A DNA stretch of 64,000 bases, from positions 1 to 64,000 of the forward strand of contig CAUJEN010000048.1 of NCBI GenBank assembly GCA_963169765.1. The letters run 5' to 3'. The position numbers were made by a program, and so were the translations under genes. The notes beneath the pieces were generated by a model. It made no database searches and was not told the origin of the DNA. It saw only the letters and a list, made by a program, of their open reading frames with translations. Shown piece after piece: positions 51,601 through 61,233 of this stretch. This stretch comes from QWHO01 sp021404945. GTDB taxonomy: Bacteria > Vulcanimicrobiota > Xenobia > Xenobiales > QWHO01. Positions within the stretch are counted from its first letter, which is position 1. Every line of letters begins with the position of its first letter.

Positions 51601-54600
51601 TTTCAAGTCTCTCTGGATCCACGAGACGCACGATCAGGGGCTGACTTCGATTCAGGAGCAGGTCTTCCTCGAGAGCAACTACCCGCTTCCTGCCGAGTTG
51701 CAGGCGTCCGCTACGTTCGTTGTGCCCTCTGCTGACCCGGAGGTTCGCAAGAGGCAGGCGCGGCTCATTCCCCTGCTGGGGCCACCCGATGCCGTCCGGC
51801 TGGCCCTGGCGGCGGATCATCCCGAGAGATTCTGGTCCACGATTCTCACGGCGCTGGACAGGACGGGCTGCGACGTGTCCGCCGAGCTGCGCTCGCAGCT
51901 GAGGCACACTCCATGGATTCCGATGCTGGTGGGCCCCGCATCCGGGTTTGGCCAGCTCCTCTACCTCCCGGGCCTGGACAAGATCCTGGACGGATTCCTG
52001 GAGAGATTCGGCCAGGGATTCTCGTCGCTGGCTCAGGTGATACCAGAGCTCACTTCTCACCCGGCGTGGATTCCCGCCTGTCGGGCTTTGCTCCCCGGCG
52101 AGGAAGAGGCTCTCGACCTGCTGGCCCAGCTCCTGGAGGAGCCCGCGGTACCGTCGTTGGGACAACTCCCTGCGAGCCTCCTCACGGACGAAGGCTTCCT
52201 GGACATTCTCTCGTCGATGCCGGAGGAGCTGCTGCCCGGCGCCCTCTTGCTCAATGAGCCCTGGGTTCGAAGGCAGCCCAGGTTCGAAAGCTTGCTTCGC
52301 TCCCTGGCACGCCCAGCAGGGTTGGGAAGGCTGCTGGAGCTCTACCGTTGGGCTGCCGATCAGCATGCGAGCGCCCGGCGCGCCCCGAGAAAGCGCCTGG
52401 CTCTAGAAGCTCTGGCGCTCGAGTACCTCGTGCAGGCAATCCGTTCCAAGGAGTTTGCTGCTGAGTTCGAGCGGTTGCCGCTTCTGAGCCTGAGCGGTGC
52501 CTGGAAGAAGGCCGGCCAGCTATGCCACGGAGTTCCTAATGTCGACCCTGCCAGCCTTCTCTCGGAGCCGTTTGCGGAAGTCCTGAAGGCTTTCTTGCCG
52601 GAAGCCGGGCAGCTCGAGACGGGGCCGAAGGAGATTCTTGTCTCGACCCGACACCATTCCTTGTCGGATTGCCTGCAGACCCTTTTCGGGTCGCCCGGAT
52701 GGAAGAAGTGCCCCGAGGAGGTGATTGGGGCCTTCTATGCCATCTTTGCGCCCCAGGAAGAGGCCGTCGCGAAGGAAGCCGTTCGCCGTCTCCGCTTGCC
52801 CGATTTGAAGGGGACGCGCGCCGGTCTGTTCATTCCGGAAGAGGCGACCTGTCGTCACACCCCGCCGGGGCGATCCCAGCACAACCTGACGTTGCGCCTC
52901 GAGCTCGAGGTTCTCCAGGCGGACACGGTCAGGGTAGTCGCTCTCTCCGGTGATCGGTTGAGCGTCCGGTTGGACAAGAGCATCAGCCGGCTTCTCATGG
53001 CCAGCTCCAAGCCTGCCATCTTCGAGCGAACTGCCGTTTTCACTCTCCAACTGCTGCTTTTCGACCCCATCGAGCTGGAGGCGTCCGAGATTCAGGGCAT
53101 CGTCTGGTGCACCGCCTGGGAGATTATCGCGCGAACTTACTTCAATGAGCGTACCGAGGACGCCATCAAGGCGGCCAAAAAGGCTGCTTCCGATTATTGG
53201 AGCGAGCAGATCCTCGAAGCCGGGCAGTTTGACATCAACGTTGCGCAGAAGCTAATCGAGGAGTATTTCCCGCTGTATTTCCGCATGCTGCCGCGAACCA
53301 AGAAGAACAAGCTCGCGCAGGAGATGGAGAACCTGGACTCGCTGCGGCACAAGCGGGCCGAGGCCGACGTCTCGAAGGTATACGACGTCAAGCGCAGACT
53401 GCGCGACGAAGTCGAGGCTGATCTGCCTAAAATCCAACAGAGAATCGTGAGCCTGATTCGTACGGATGCGGAAGTGCAGGCTTCCCTGCTGGAAATGGTG
53501 CGCTGCAAGATCGGGGGGCATTTTCAGTACACGCTGCTCTCCATCCCCTTCGAGCTCTTCCAGAACGCAGACGATGCCGAGGTAGAACTGGCCGGCATGG
53601 GAGGCGAAGCCGCGATCACGCACGACTTTCTGATCGAGGAGCTCCCCGAAGGGCTGGTTTTCGGTCACAACGGCAGGTTGATCAACCAGTACCTGAGCCC
53701 CGACGGCCGTGACTACCGGTCCATCGGCTACCACAAGGATCTGGAGAAGATGCTGATTCTTCAAGGCTCCGACAAGGAGCTCGACCGCGAGGTCTTCGAG
53801 CGCACCGGCAAATTCGGGCTTGGTTTCAAGTCGGTCTTTCTCGCGTCGGACGAGGTGGAGGTCCGAAGTGGTCGGCGGCACTTTCGGATCGTCGGCGGAG
53901 TTTACCCCGTGCCGGCCGAGGCGGATTCTTTCTTCCGCAACCGACCTCAGGAGAACGCCTCGTTCAACACCCAGATCTACCTCAGGCCCCGCAAGGGCAG
54001 CTCGACGAAGGAATGGCTCGACTCCATCCTGACCGACTTCCGGCGCCGCCTGGCCATCCAGCTCGTCTTCGCCCACAGCATTCGCTCGGCGGTCTGGAAG
54101 GATCGTTCGGGCGTCGTCCGTCAGCATGGCTGGCAGCCGCGGCCGGTTTTGGGATTGGACTCCGTGCTCATCGGACGACTGTCACAATTCGCCTCCGAGG
54201 CAGGGAACGAGCGGGCTCTGGTCCTGGAATCCTCGGCTGGCCGGGTGCTCTTTCTGTTGACTTCGGCCGGGATCGCCCCCCCCGATCCGGACATGCCGAG
54301 GGGATGGGTGACGACGCCTCTGGCGGAGGTCGCACCCTGCAATTTCGTGGTGAACGCCAACTTTGCTGTCGACATCGGGCGGCACCAACTGGCCGCCGAA
54401 TCAAAAGAGAATCGTTCGCTGGCGCAGGCTCTGGGGAGGGCCGCGGGGGCGAGCCTTGTCGAGCTGTATCTCAAGGCAACCAATGCCGGATGGCCGGCCC
54501 TGCGCCAGGAGCTCGAGCTCTCGCCAGATCTCGCCGAGGAGACATTCTGGGCGGGGCTCTGGAAGTCACTTGGAGGGGCGACTTCGAGAGCCGGGGAGGA

Positions 54601-56287
54601 GGATACGCTTTCGGAGTTCGAGCGGTTAATTCGGGGGGTGGAGGCCGAGTGCTTACGCTCGCTGACCGGTCGCAATCCCGTGATTCCGACTGACTTGTGG
54701 GGCTCCTTCTCCGGCACTACGGCCCAACACAGTATCCGGGCACAGGTGACCGGGTTGCTGGCCCGAGAGACGATTTTCAGGGGAGCGGAGCGACTGCTTG
54801 CCAGGTACTACGCGCCCTTGAGCCTGGTTGATTTTCGCGTCGCGCAGCTCCTGGCACGCGTCCTCCCAGGCTTTTCCGTCCCCACTCTCAACCTGAGCCG
54901 ACTCGTGACCCAGGCCCTTCCCGACGACCAACTGACCCCTGAGACAGCCGACCTGGTGGCCGAAGCATGTTCCGAGCAGAGCCTCAATGAGTTTGAGGGG
55001 GAGCTCCACGGGGAGATTCAGGAGCTGCGTCAAAAGCTTGGCTCGCTGCTGGCGAAGAACGCTGACGCCCAGTGGCGCCGGCTCGATGGTCTCCTCATCG
55101 ACAGCGCACAGGATACCGAGGAGCAGCTCCTTTGCAGGTTCAGCCCCTCCGAGCGCCTTTTGTCCCCGGACTACTCCGAGCAAGCTCGCCCCTTCTTGCT
55201 GCAGGTGCGTGGAGCCCCGTCGAGCTCGACCGAGGAGATCGCCGACTGGGTGCTCTCGGCAAGTGGCGGGTCTGCCCGGCATGGCGCTCTCATCTATATC
55301 CTGCAAGGTGCCAGGGGCCGCGACGTGGCAGCGAGGCTCTACCGGCTACTCGCCACCGGGCGCCCCTCCTGGCTCAGGGCCGTCCTCGAGACAGGGGTGC
55401 TCGTCGCTTTGGGATTTAGCGCCGGTGACGCACGCGAGCTCATCCGGCTGATCCTGCCGCCGACCGCCGGACCACGGCCCCTTGAGACGAAACCCATCGG
55501 AAATCCGATTGCCCGGCTGCGGAGGCTGCAGGAATGGTGGACCCGTAATGGCGAGGAATGCCTGCGGCGCTACGAGAGACGCGTCTATCCGCACCAGTGC
55601 CTGCCCGACCTGGAGAGCAAGAAGGGCTGGCTGGTCTTGCTCATGCTGGGCGCCCTGCACAGAATGGGAAGGCAGAAGCGTCAGCAGAGCCGGGGATTCC
55701 TGGAGATGTTCGAGTCTCGCAACTGGCTCGACAAGATGCTTTTCGCCAGGGCCAAGCCCGAAGGCCTGATCGACGTTCTGGACCAGTACTTCGCCGAGGA
55801 GGACGATCAGAGATTCTTTCACTGGCTGGGATTTCTCCCAACGATGTACCAACTCAGCCGCTGGCTCGACGAGTATGTCGTGATGCTGGAGGAGTTCAAC
55901 AAGGTCAAGGGGTCTCAGACGGTTGAGGACTTCATCGCGCCACGCAGCGCCGCCTACTGGCAGGGGGCCAACGTCAGCGCTCCCAACCTCAGGCGAACCC
56001 TGGGAGTCGGCACCTGCTTCGTACTGCGCGAGCTCCGCCGCAGAAAGTGGCTCCGGAAGGACGAGCTGGACCCCTACTGCTTTACTCCCACCAAACGCGT
56101 CTTGGAGCGCCTCGAGCTCCTGACCGGCGACGTCGTCGAGAGAGACTCCCATCTCGAGTCTTCCCGGCGAGTCTACACGATTCTTCACGGCTACCTCGGG
56201 GACGAAGGAGCCACGTTCGGGCACTGCTTCGACCTTCCGTTCCGGCTGGTTCCCGATGACCAGTTCGAAGACATCGCCAGGGCATGA
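48648..56287 (+). CDS. Giant protein with two Hsp90/sacsin-like ATPase domains (N-terminal frameshift)
   Basis: The uninterrupted frame from GTG 48764 is 2507 residues, but it starts inside the first ATP-binding motif. A GTG at 48648 with GGAGGG upstream opens a frame (VADTLQDSVDSEDKGF) that would join it by a -1 shift in the G5 run at 48741-48745. Numbering from 48764, the first ATPase domain has ELVQNADD (4-11), INDGRF and GKFGLGLKSVF (about 70). The second has ELFQNADDA (1597-1605), VFGHNGRL and GKFGLGFKSVF. Both are Bergerat folds like Hsp90 and sacsin. The linker and C-terminus are helical and unassigned. The stop overlaps the SNF2 helicase start (ATGA). Confidence 0.8.
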
Positions 56288-58980
56288 GGCAAGAGATGAA
56301 TCAGGTGGACGTCGGTTCGAGAGTGCGGCATCCCCAGCACGGGACCGGAACGGTTCAGATGTGCCAGGGCGTTCTGGCCATTGTCGAGTTTGACGAGCCC
56401 GGCCTCCAGCGCGTTGAGGTAGGCGATCTCGAGCTGCTCGCCTCGGCGACCCGGGCGGTCGGGCGAGACCACTGGGATCCCCCCATCGCCACCACGACAC
56501 GGCTTCTGGCCGAGTCCATCCTGTCCGTCAACGACGCGTGGGGCGTTTTTGCTCCCTCGAACATCGACCTGCTTCCGCATCAGCTTTGGGTCTGCAAGAA
56601 GGTGAATCAGTTCTGGCCCACGCGATGGTTGGTGGCTGACGATGTCGGTCTCGGTAAGACCATCGAAGCCGGCCTGATCCTTTGGCCGCTTCTCTCGCGT
56701 GGGCAGGTTCGCCGGGTGCTCGTGCTGACTCCGGCTTCTCTCGTGGATCAGTGGCGCGAGCGCATGTACGAGATGTTTGACATTCGGCTTCAGGCCTATC
56801 GCGCCGACGAGGACCGAGGTCGGGTGAACTTCTGGGAGCGCGAGAACCAGGTTGTCGCTTCCTTTCATACCCTGAGACTGGACCGGAACCAGCGTCACGA
56901 GAGAATCCTCAAGGCCCCGCCCTGGGACCTGGTCATCGTGGATGAGGCCCATCACCTGAACAGCGATGAGGAGCTTGGGCCCACTCGGACCTATCGTTTC
57001 GTGCAGCAACTCGAGGAGGCCGGTCTGATCGAGTCCATGGTCTTCTTCACCGGTACTCCCCATCGCGGGAAAGACTGGGGATTTCTGTCCCTCATGCAGC
57101 TGCTTCGCAAGGAGCTGTTCAACCCTCGCAAGCCTGCCGCTGAGCAGCTCGGCCACCTGCCATCGGTCATGATACGCAACAACAAGTATTCGGTGACCGA
57201 CCTGGAAGGACGGCGCCTCTTCCAGCCTCCCAAAGTGCGCCAGATCGATTACAAGTACAGCTCTGACGAGCAAGACTTCTACGATCTGATCTCGGATTTC
57301 ATCCAGAATGGCTATGCCTATTCCAACCGCCTGAACGTGACGATGGGAAATGCGGTCACGCTGGTGCTGATCGCGATTCAGAAGCTGGCGGCCAGCTCGG
57401 TGGCGGCGGTACTTCGTGCCCTGCGCAAACGCCTGCAGCTCCATGGCCAGCGGCGGACCCAGCGCGACTCCTTCGAGGCCCATCTCGAGCAAATTCGGGA
57501 GGCAAGCGCGAATCTGGACCTCGATCGGGCGGCCGAGCTGGAAGCAGCCCTGGCGGAGATCGCCGGCGACCTCGTGCTCATGGAGGACGAGGTTCCCCAT
57601 CTCGAGGAGCTGATCGTCGCGGCCGAGCGAGTGCGCTCGGAAACGAAGATCGAGCTCATTCTCGACCTGCTCGAGAAGGAGTATGCCGGTCGTCAGGTTC
57701 TGTTTTTCACGGAGTACAAGGCCACCCAGTCCCTGTTGCTGTCCCGTCTCAACGCTCGATTTGGCGAGGGGCTCACGGCATTCATCAACGGAGACGAGCG
57801 CGCCGAGGAGGTGAGGGATGCGGAGGGGCAACTTCGAACCCTGCGAATGCCCCGAGCTGAGGCGGCTGAGGCCTTCAACTCGGGCAAGGCGACCTATCTG
57901 ATCTCGACGGAAGCGGGCGGCGAGGGGATCGACCTTCAGGAGCGCTGCCACACGCTGATTCACGTCGACCTCCCATGGAACCCGATGCGGATGCACCAGC
58001 GGGTAGGTCGGCTCAATCGCTACGGTCAGAAGCGGCAGGTCGAGGTGGCGGTCGTCAGAAACCGAGCCACGGTCGAGTCGAGAATCTTCGACCGATTGAC
58101 CGAGAAGATTCATTCCATCAACCGGGCCTTCGACGAAGTCATGGAGGAGCCGGAGGACCTCTTCAACCTGATCTTGGGGTTCGCGTCGGGCCAGTTTTTC
58201 AACGACCTCTACGCAAGCGCCCGCAGGTCGTTCAGTGGCGACGACGACGACGAGCGCTTGAGTCGCTGGTTCGACTTCAAAACCGGCAGCTTTGGAGGCC
58301 AGGACGCGATCGCCACGGTGAAGGGGCTGATCGGCAACGTGGCCCGCTTCAATTTCCAGCAGGTATCCGAGGATTTACCCAAGGTCAATCTGCCCGACCT
58401 GAAGCCGTTTTTCGAAGCGATGCTCACGCTGAATCACCGCCGGCCGACCTACGAGGGGCACAGTCTGTCGTTCATCACTCCGGATGAATGGCGCGAAGAG
58501 CGCGGAATCCAGCCGAGATACTCGGGCCTTCACTTCGACCGGACCGTGCGTGACCGCGAAGCCCGCAAGGGAATTCTGGGAGTCGGACAGAGGTTGATGG
58601 ACCTGGCTCTCTCGCAAGCGAGGGGGCGTACCGAAACCCTGACCGGTTTCACCAAGAGCAGCCAGCCGGGACCCTTGTTCGTCTTCCGCATCCGGGACCG
58701 GATCACGAGAGGAAATACCTCGGTTCGCTTTCAGATCGCGGGAGTCCACGATAACGGGAAGACCCTGCGGCTTCTCAAAGACTGGGAGCTCGTTCTCCAA
58801 CTCAACTCGACACTTGAGAGAGGAGCCGCTAGAGATGAGCCACAGCGCCCGCTGGTCTCGGGCGAGCAGGTGGAGAGCGGGATTGATCGGGCCAGGAGTT
58901 TTCTCGAGTCGCGCCTTCCTTCCATGGACCTGCCGTTCCAGCATCCGGACGTCGAGGTACTGGGGACAATCTGGAAATAG
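56284..58980 (+). CDS. RapA-like SNF2 helicase
   Basis: 898 residues, ATG 56284 overlapping the upstream stop. An N-terminal barrel (DVGSRVRHPQHGTGTV) resembles the RapA/CarD-type nucleic-acid-binding region. Helicase motifs: ADDVGLGKTIEAG with Lys125, TPASLVDQW, DEAH at 220-223 (IVDEAHHLN), FTGTPHRGKD, STEAGGEGIDLQ and MHQRVGRLNRYGQ. A coiled-coil insert (about 380-455) lies between the two lobes. Similar SNF2 proteins appear as DrmD in DISARM and BrxHII in BREX. Here it is translationally coupled to the giant Bergerat ATPase protein, so the two very likely work together. Confidence 0.87.
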   Translation: MRQEMNQVDVGSRVRHPQHGTGTVQMCQGVLAIVEFDEPGLQRVEVGDLELLASATRAVGRDHWDPPIATTTRLLAESILSVNDAWGVFAPSNIDLLPHQLWVCKKVNQFWPTRWLVADDVGLGKTIEAGLILWPLLSRGQVRRVLVLTPASLVDQWRERMYEMFDIRLQAYRADEDRGRVNFWERENQVVASFHTLRLDRNQRHERILKAPPWDLVIVDEAHHLNSDEELGPTRTYRFVQQLEEAGLIESMVFFTGTPHRGKDWGFLSLMQLLRKELFNPRKPAAEQLGHLPSVMIRNNKYSVTDLEGRRLFQPPKVRQIDYKYSSDEQDFYDLISDFIQNGYAYSNRLNVTMGNAVTLVLIAIQKLAASSVAAVLRALRKRLQLHGQRRTQRDSFEAHLEQIREASANLDLDRAAELEAALAEIAGDLVLMEDEVPHLEELIVAAERVRSETKIELILDLLEKEYAGRQVLFFTEYKATQSLLLSRLNARFGEGLTAFINGDERAEEVRDAEGQLRTLRMPRAEAAEAFNSGKATYLISTEAGGEGIDLQERCHTLIHVDLPWNPMRMHQRVGRLNRYGQKRQVEVAVVRNRATVESRIFDRLTEKIHSINRAFDEVMEEPEDLFNLILGFASGQFFNDLYASARRSFSGDDDDERLSRWFDFKTGSFGGQDAIATVKGLIGNVARFNFQQVSEDLPKVNLPDLKPFFEAMLTLNHRRPTYEGHSLSFITPDEWREERGIQPRYSGLHFDRTVRDREARKGILGVGQRLMDLALSQARGRTETLTGFTKSSQPGPLFVFRIRDRITRGNTSVRFQIAGVHDNGKTLRLLKDWELVLQLNSTLERGAARDEPQRPLVSGEQVESGIDRARSFLESRLPSMDLPFQHPDVEVLGTIWK

Positions 58981-59051
58981 GTCACCTCGGACCCCCATAA
59001 ATGGCTTTCAGTCGCGATTCATGAGGCCGAAACTTCTTGGCTCGATTCGGA

Positions 59052-59072
59052 AACTCCGTTTTCAGCGGAGTT
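59052..59072 (+). other. Hairpin downstream of the SNF2 helicase
   Basis: AACTCCG at 59052-59058 pairs with CGGAGTT at 59066-59072 around TTTTCAG. There is no T tract after it, so it is at best a weak terminator. The surrounding 58981-59194 holds nothing else I recognise. Confidence 0.35.
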
Positions 59073-59194
59073 GGTAACCTGTTGGGATCGAGGACCTGCT
59101 CTACATGGACGAGGTCGAGCAATTTTCCGATTGAACCGCATCGACGTATGGAATTTGCCCGTACGGCCGACGTCGCGCCAGGCGTGTCGGATCT

Positions 59195-59507
59195 GACAGG
59201 AGGCCGAGGCGGTCTGCGAGAAAGATGAATCATTCTCAACGTTGCGAAGGAGCGCAGAAGCATGCAGTCCATCCAGCCGGAGGAGCTCAAGGTCCGTGCC
59301 CAGATCAAGGAGCGCTTTTTGGACGCCGTGAAGCGTTCTGGATCGGGTAGCCGGGCCAGCGCTCTTGTGGCGGCCCTTCGCAAGCACACCGATGCTCCGG
59401 AAATCAAGATTCAGTCCGTTTTTCTGCAGCTTCTCGACGAGGGCAAGATTACCGTTGGCCAGGATCTGCTCGTGCGCCTGGCGCCCAAGCTCGAAGCCGA
59501 AGAGCAG
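59195..59507. repeat. Duplicated small-gene block, copy 1
   Basis: About 313 bases of leader and coding sequence are repeated at 63566-63881 with few substitutions. The leader includes GAAAGATGAA, CATTCTCAACGT and GCGAAGGAGCGCAGAAG in both. Similarity fades at the 3' end, where copy 2 changes sequence. Confidence 0.88.
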
Positions 59508-59579
59508 CCGAAGAAAGCCCAAAAGCAGGCCTCGGCCAGGGTCAAAGCAGCCACGAAGATAACCATCCCGGCCAGATAG
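59262..59579 (+). CDS. Small duplicated protein, unknown function
   Basis: 105 residues, ATG 59262 preceded by AAGGAGCGCAGAAGC. The first 75 residues are predicted helical (LKVRAQIKERFLDAVKRSG, then SALVAALRK and VFLQLLDEGKITVG), compact enough for a small winged-helix or helical DNA-binding unit. The last 30 residues are a basic Lys/Ala tail. A second copy at 63633 shares the first 74 residues almost exactly, then has a different tail. A regulator or module-associated factor is one guess; there is no direct evidence. Confidence 0.7.
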   Translation: MQSIQPEELKVRAQIKERFLDAVKRSGSGSRASALVAALRKHTDAPEIKIQSVFLQLLDEGKITVGQDLLVRLAPKLEAEEQPKKAQKQASARVKAATKITIPAR

Positions 59580-59800
59580 ATGACTTTGCGCGAGGATCGG
59601 CGCACGACTACGTCGATGAAGATCAAAGAACGCCCGGTCAGCGAGATCGCGATCGAGTCCATTACTCTCAGGCGATGGTGCGCCTCCCAGGTCGTCAGTT
59701 CGGGAGAGGTACAACAACCGATTGAGCCAAACGTTCAAAGTAGCCCAGGTCGGCCGTCGATTGGCGGAAAGGTTGCGTGAGGAATCGCCCCAGCTTGGGA
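59580..59800 (+). pseudogene. Frameshifted dGTPase (dNTP triphosphohydrolase) remnant
   Basis: Three consecutive frames together spell the N-terminal part of a dGTPase. Frame 1 (codons starting at 59624) gives QRTPGQRDRDRVHYSQAMVR; frame 2 gives SQVVSSGEVQQPI; frame 3 (from 59713) gives NNRLSQTFKVAQVGRRLAER. These correspond to the conserved RDRxRxxxS, TQV and RLTHSxxVAQxGR blocks in the right order. At least two indels, and the loss of everything after the first HD-region helix, make it non-functional. Intact bacterial dGTPases can act against phage by removing dNTPs, so the relic fits the island. Confidence 0.75.
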
Positions 59801-60203
59801 GACGGGCTCATCGACGGAAAGCCCTTCGAGGACACCAGACCCATTCTCGGGCTTGCGCCGCCTGTTGGAGCAGAACGAGGCCGAGCTGCGCCGGTGCAGT
59901 CTCAACCTGCCCGTCTGGCGTGACCTCTTGCGCAGCCACGGCCGCAACATCGCCGCCGCCTGGCGCCATTGGGAGCACGAGAGCGAGCTGCGCGCCCGGC
60001 TGGCCGAAGTGGCGGCGAGTGACGGGTTGTCCATCGGTTCTGCCGGGTTCAGGATTTCGATCGGGTGTTGCTGGCTCGACGAGCCTTGATTGATTCTGGA
60101 AGGTGGCCTGCGTGCCTGAGAGGGCGCATCGAGTTTCGAAGCACGTCGGGCTATTCCCACTGCCAGGTAGGCGAAGGAGTGTTTCCGTCGAATTCCCGGC
60201 TCC
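59801..60203. other. Decayed stretch after the dGTPase relic
   Basis: About 400 bases without an intact gene. A 78-codon frame from TTG 59853 to 60089 (LRRLLEQNEAELRRC then LPVWRDLLRSHGRNIAAAW) has protein-like composition and may be the end of a broken gene. I could not identify a family. Confidence 0.35.
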
Positions 60204-61046
60204 GTGGGGCGGAAGCTGCAAGCACGACTCTCTTCGAAATGTCGCGTCGACGACGAGACGCACTTTGCTCGCAGGCCGCCGGGTTATTTCGAGGCAATCG
60301 CAGAGGACCGGAGCCTGACGACCTGCCCGCGGTGCGGGGGTCCGGCGGTGCGCGAGCCTCCTGCGCTCGTGCTTCGCGACGGGGTCGAATCGACCGAAGA
60401 GGTGCTCCGGTGCCTGGCGCAGTGTGATGTCCCGGTTCGCGCCCGCAAGCCTCGCGAGCGGTGCCCCTGTGGCTGCGGCGAGTGGCTCCCGTATGGACAC
60501 GTCTACTACAGTGAGGCGTGTCGTCGGCGCGGCGAGCCCCTCTGTGCTTGCGGGTGTGGGCGTCAGGCTGCGGGACAGCGCAAGTACGCGATATACGCCT
60601 GCAGTCGACGGGGGCCCCAGGAAGAGCGCAACGCGTGCGCATGCGGATGTGGGCGTCTGGCATGGGGCGACCGCAAGTACGCCACTCGGCAATGCCTGCA
60701 GCGGGGACTGCAGGCCGGACGGGACACGGCACGTCCGAGGCCCCGGAAACCTCTGCGGCTCTGCTTGTGCGGTTGTGGGGAACTCACCGAGCGTCTCACC
60801 GCCACGCGCCAGTGCCGCACGCGGCTCACGGTCTGGAAGGACGAGCTCGAGGAGTGCTTGACCTGGCTCCGCGAGCTTCCGGCCAAGGACCGTCGGCCTA
60901 CGCTCGAACTGGCGGAGGAGCGACTGGCCGGTGGTCGCGGCGCACCCCTGAAAACCACGCTGGGGAGGGTGTTGCAAATCGCCAAGAAGCTGGGCCCTTC
61001 CGGGTCGGAGTTCTTTCGGATGCTCTCGCGTCACCTGGAAGACTGA
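60204..61046 (+). CDS. Cys-rich protein with four CxCGCG repeats
   Basis: 280 residues from GTG 60204. A zinc-ribbon-like pair comes first (CPRCGG at 41-46 with Cys70 and Cys74). Then four repeats start CxCGCG at residues 87, 114, 145 and 187, each ending with a single Cys at 106, 133, 164 and 204, with a conserved Tyr in three of them. Each repeat could hold one metal ion, as in zinc-binding DNA-interacting domains. The C-terminal 75 residues are helical (ECLTWLRELP and TLGRVLQIAKKLG). No catalytic motif is visible. It may bind nucleic acid; function unknown. Confidence 0.65.
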   Translation: MGRKLQARLSSKCRVDDETHFARRPPGYFEAIAEDRSLTTCPRCGGPAVREPPALVLRDGVESTEEVLRCLAQCDVPVRARKPRERCPCGCGEWLPYGHVYYSEACRRRGEPLCACGCGRQAAGQRKYAIYACSRRGPQEERNACACGCGRLAWGDRKYATRQCLQRGLQAGRDTARPRPRKPLRLCLCGCGELTERLTATRQCRTRLTVWKDELEECLTWLRELPAKDRRPTLELAEERLAGGRGAPLKTTLGRVLQIAKKLGPSGSEFFRMLSRHLED

Positions 61047-61233
61047 ATCAGGGACCATGACGCCCTTTGGCCCCATCACGCGCTGGATCACCCGGGGCAC
61101 CAGCTTTCAACGAATGTGGCCCGAGCCTGATCGACGAGTGGGTGGCCCATGCTCGTGTGCTGCACGACCTGCCGGGCGGACCCTTCGAGACCCGGTTCAC
61201 CGCGACCATGGCGCGGCGCTCGTCGCAGCCAGC

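Noticed and set aside
61057..61233. Short coding-like stretch (SLIDEWVAHARVLHDLPGG) between two genes
   Set aside because: It has protein-like composition but no start, no stop context and no family I recognise; it may be a relic or antisense effect.
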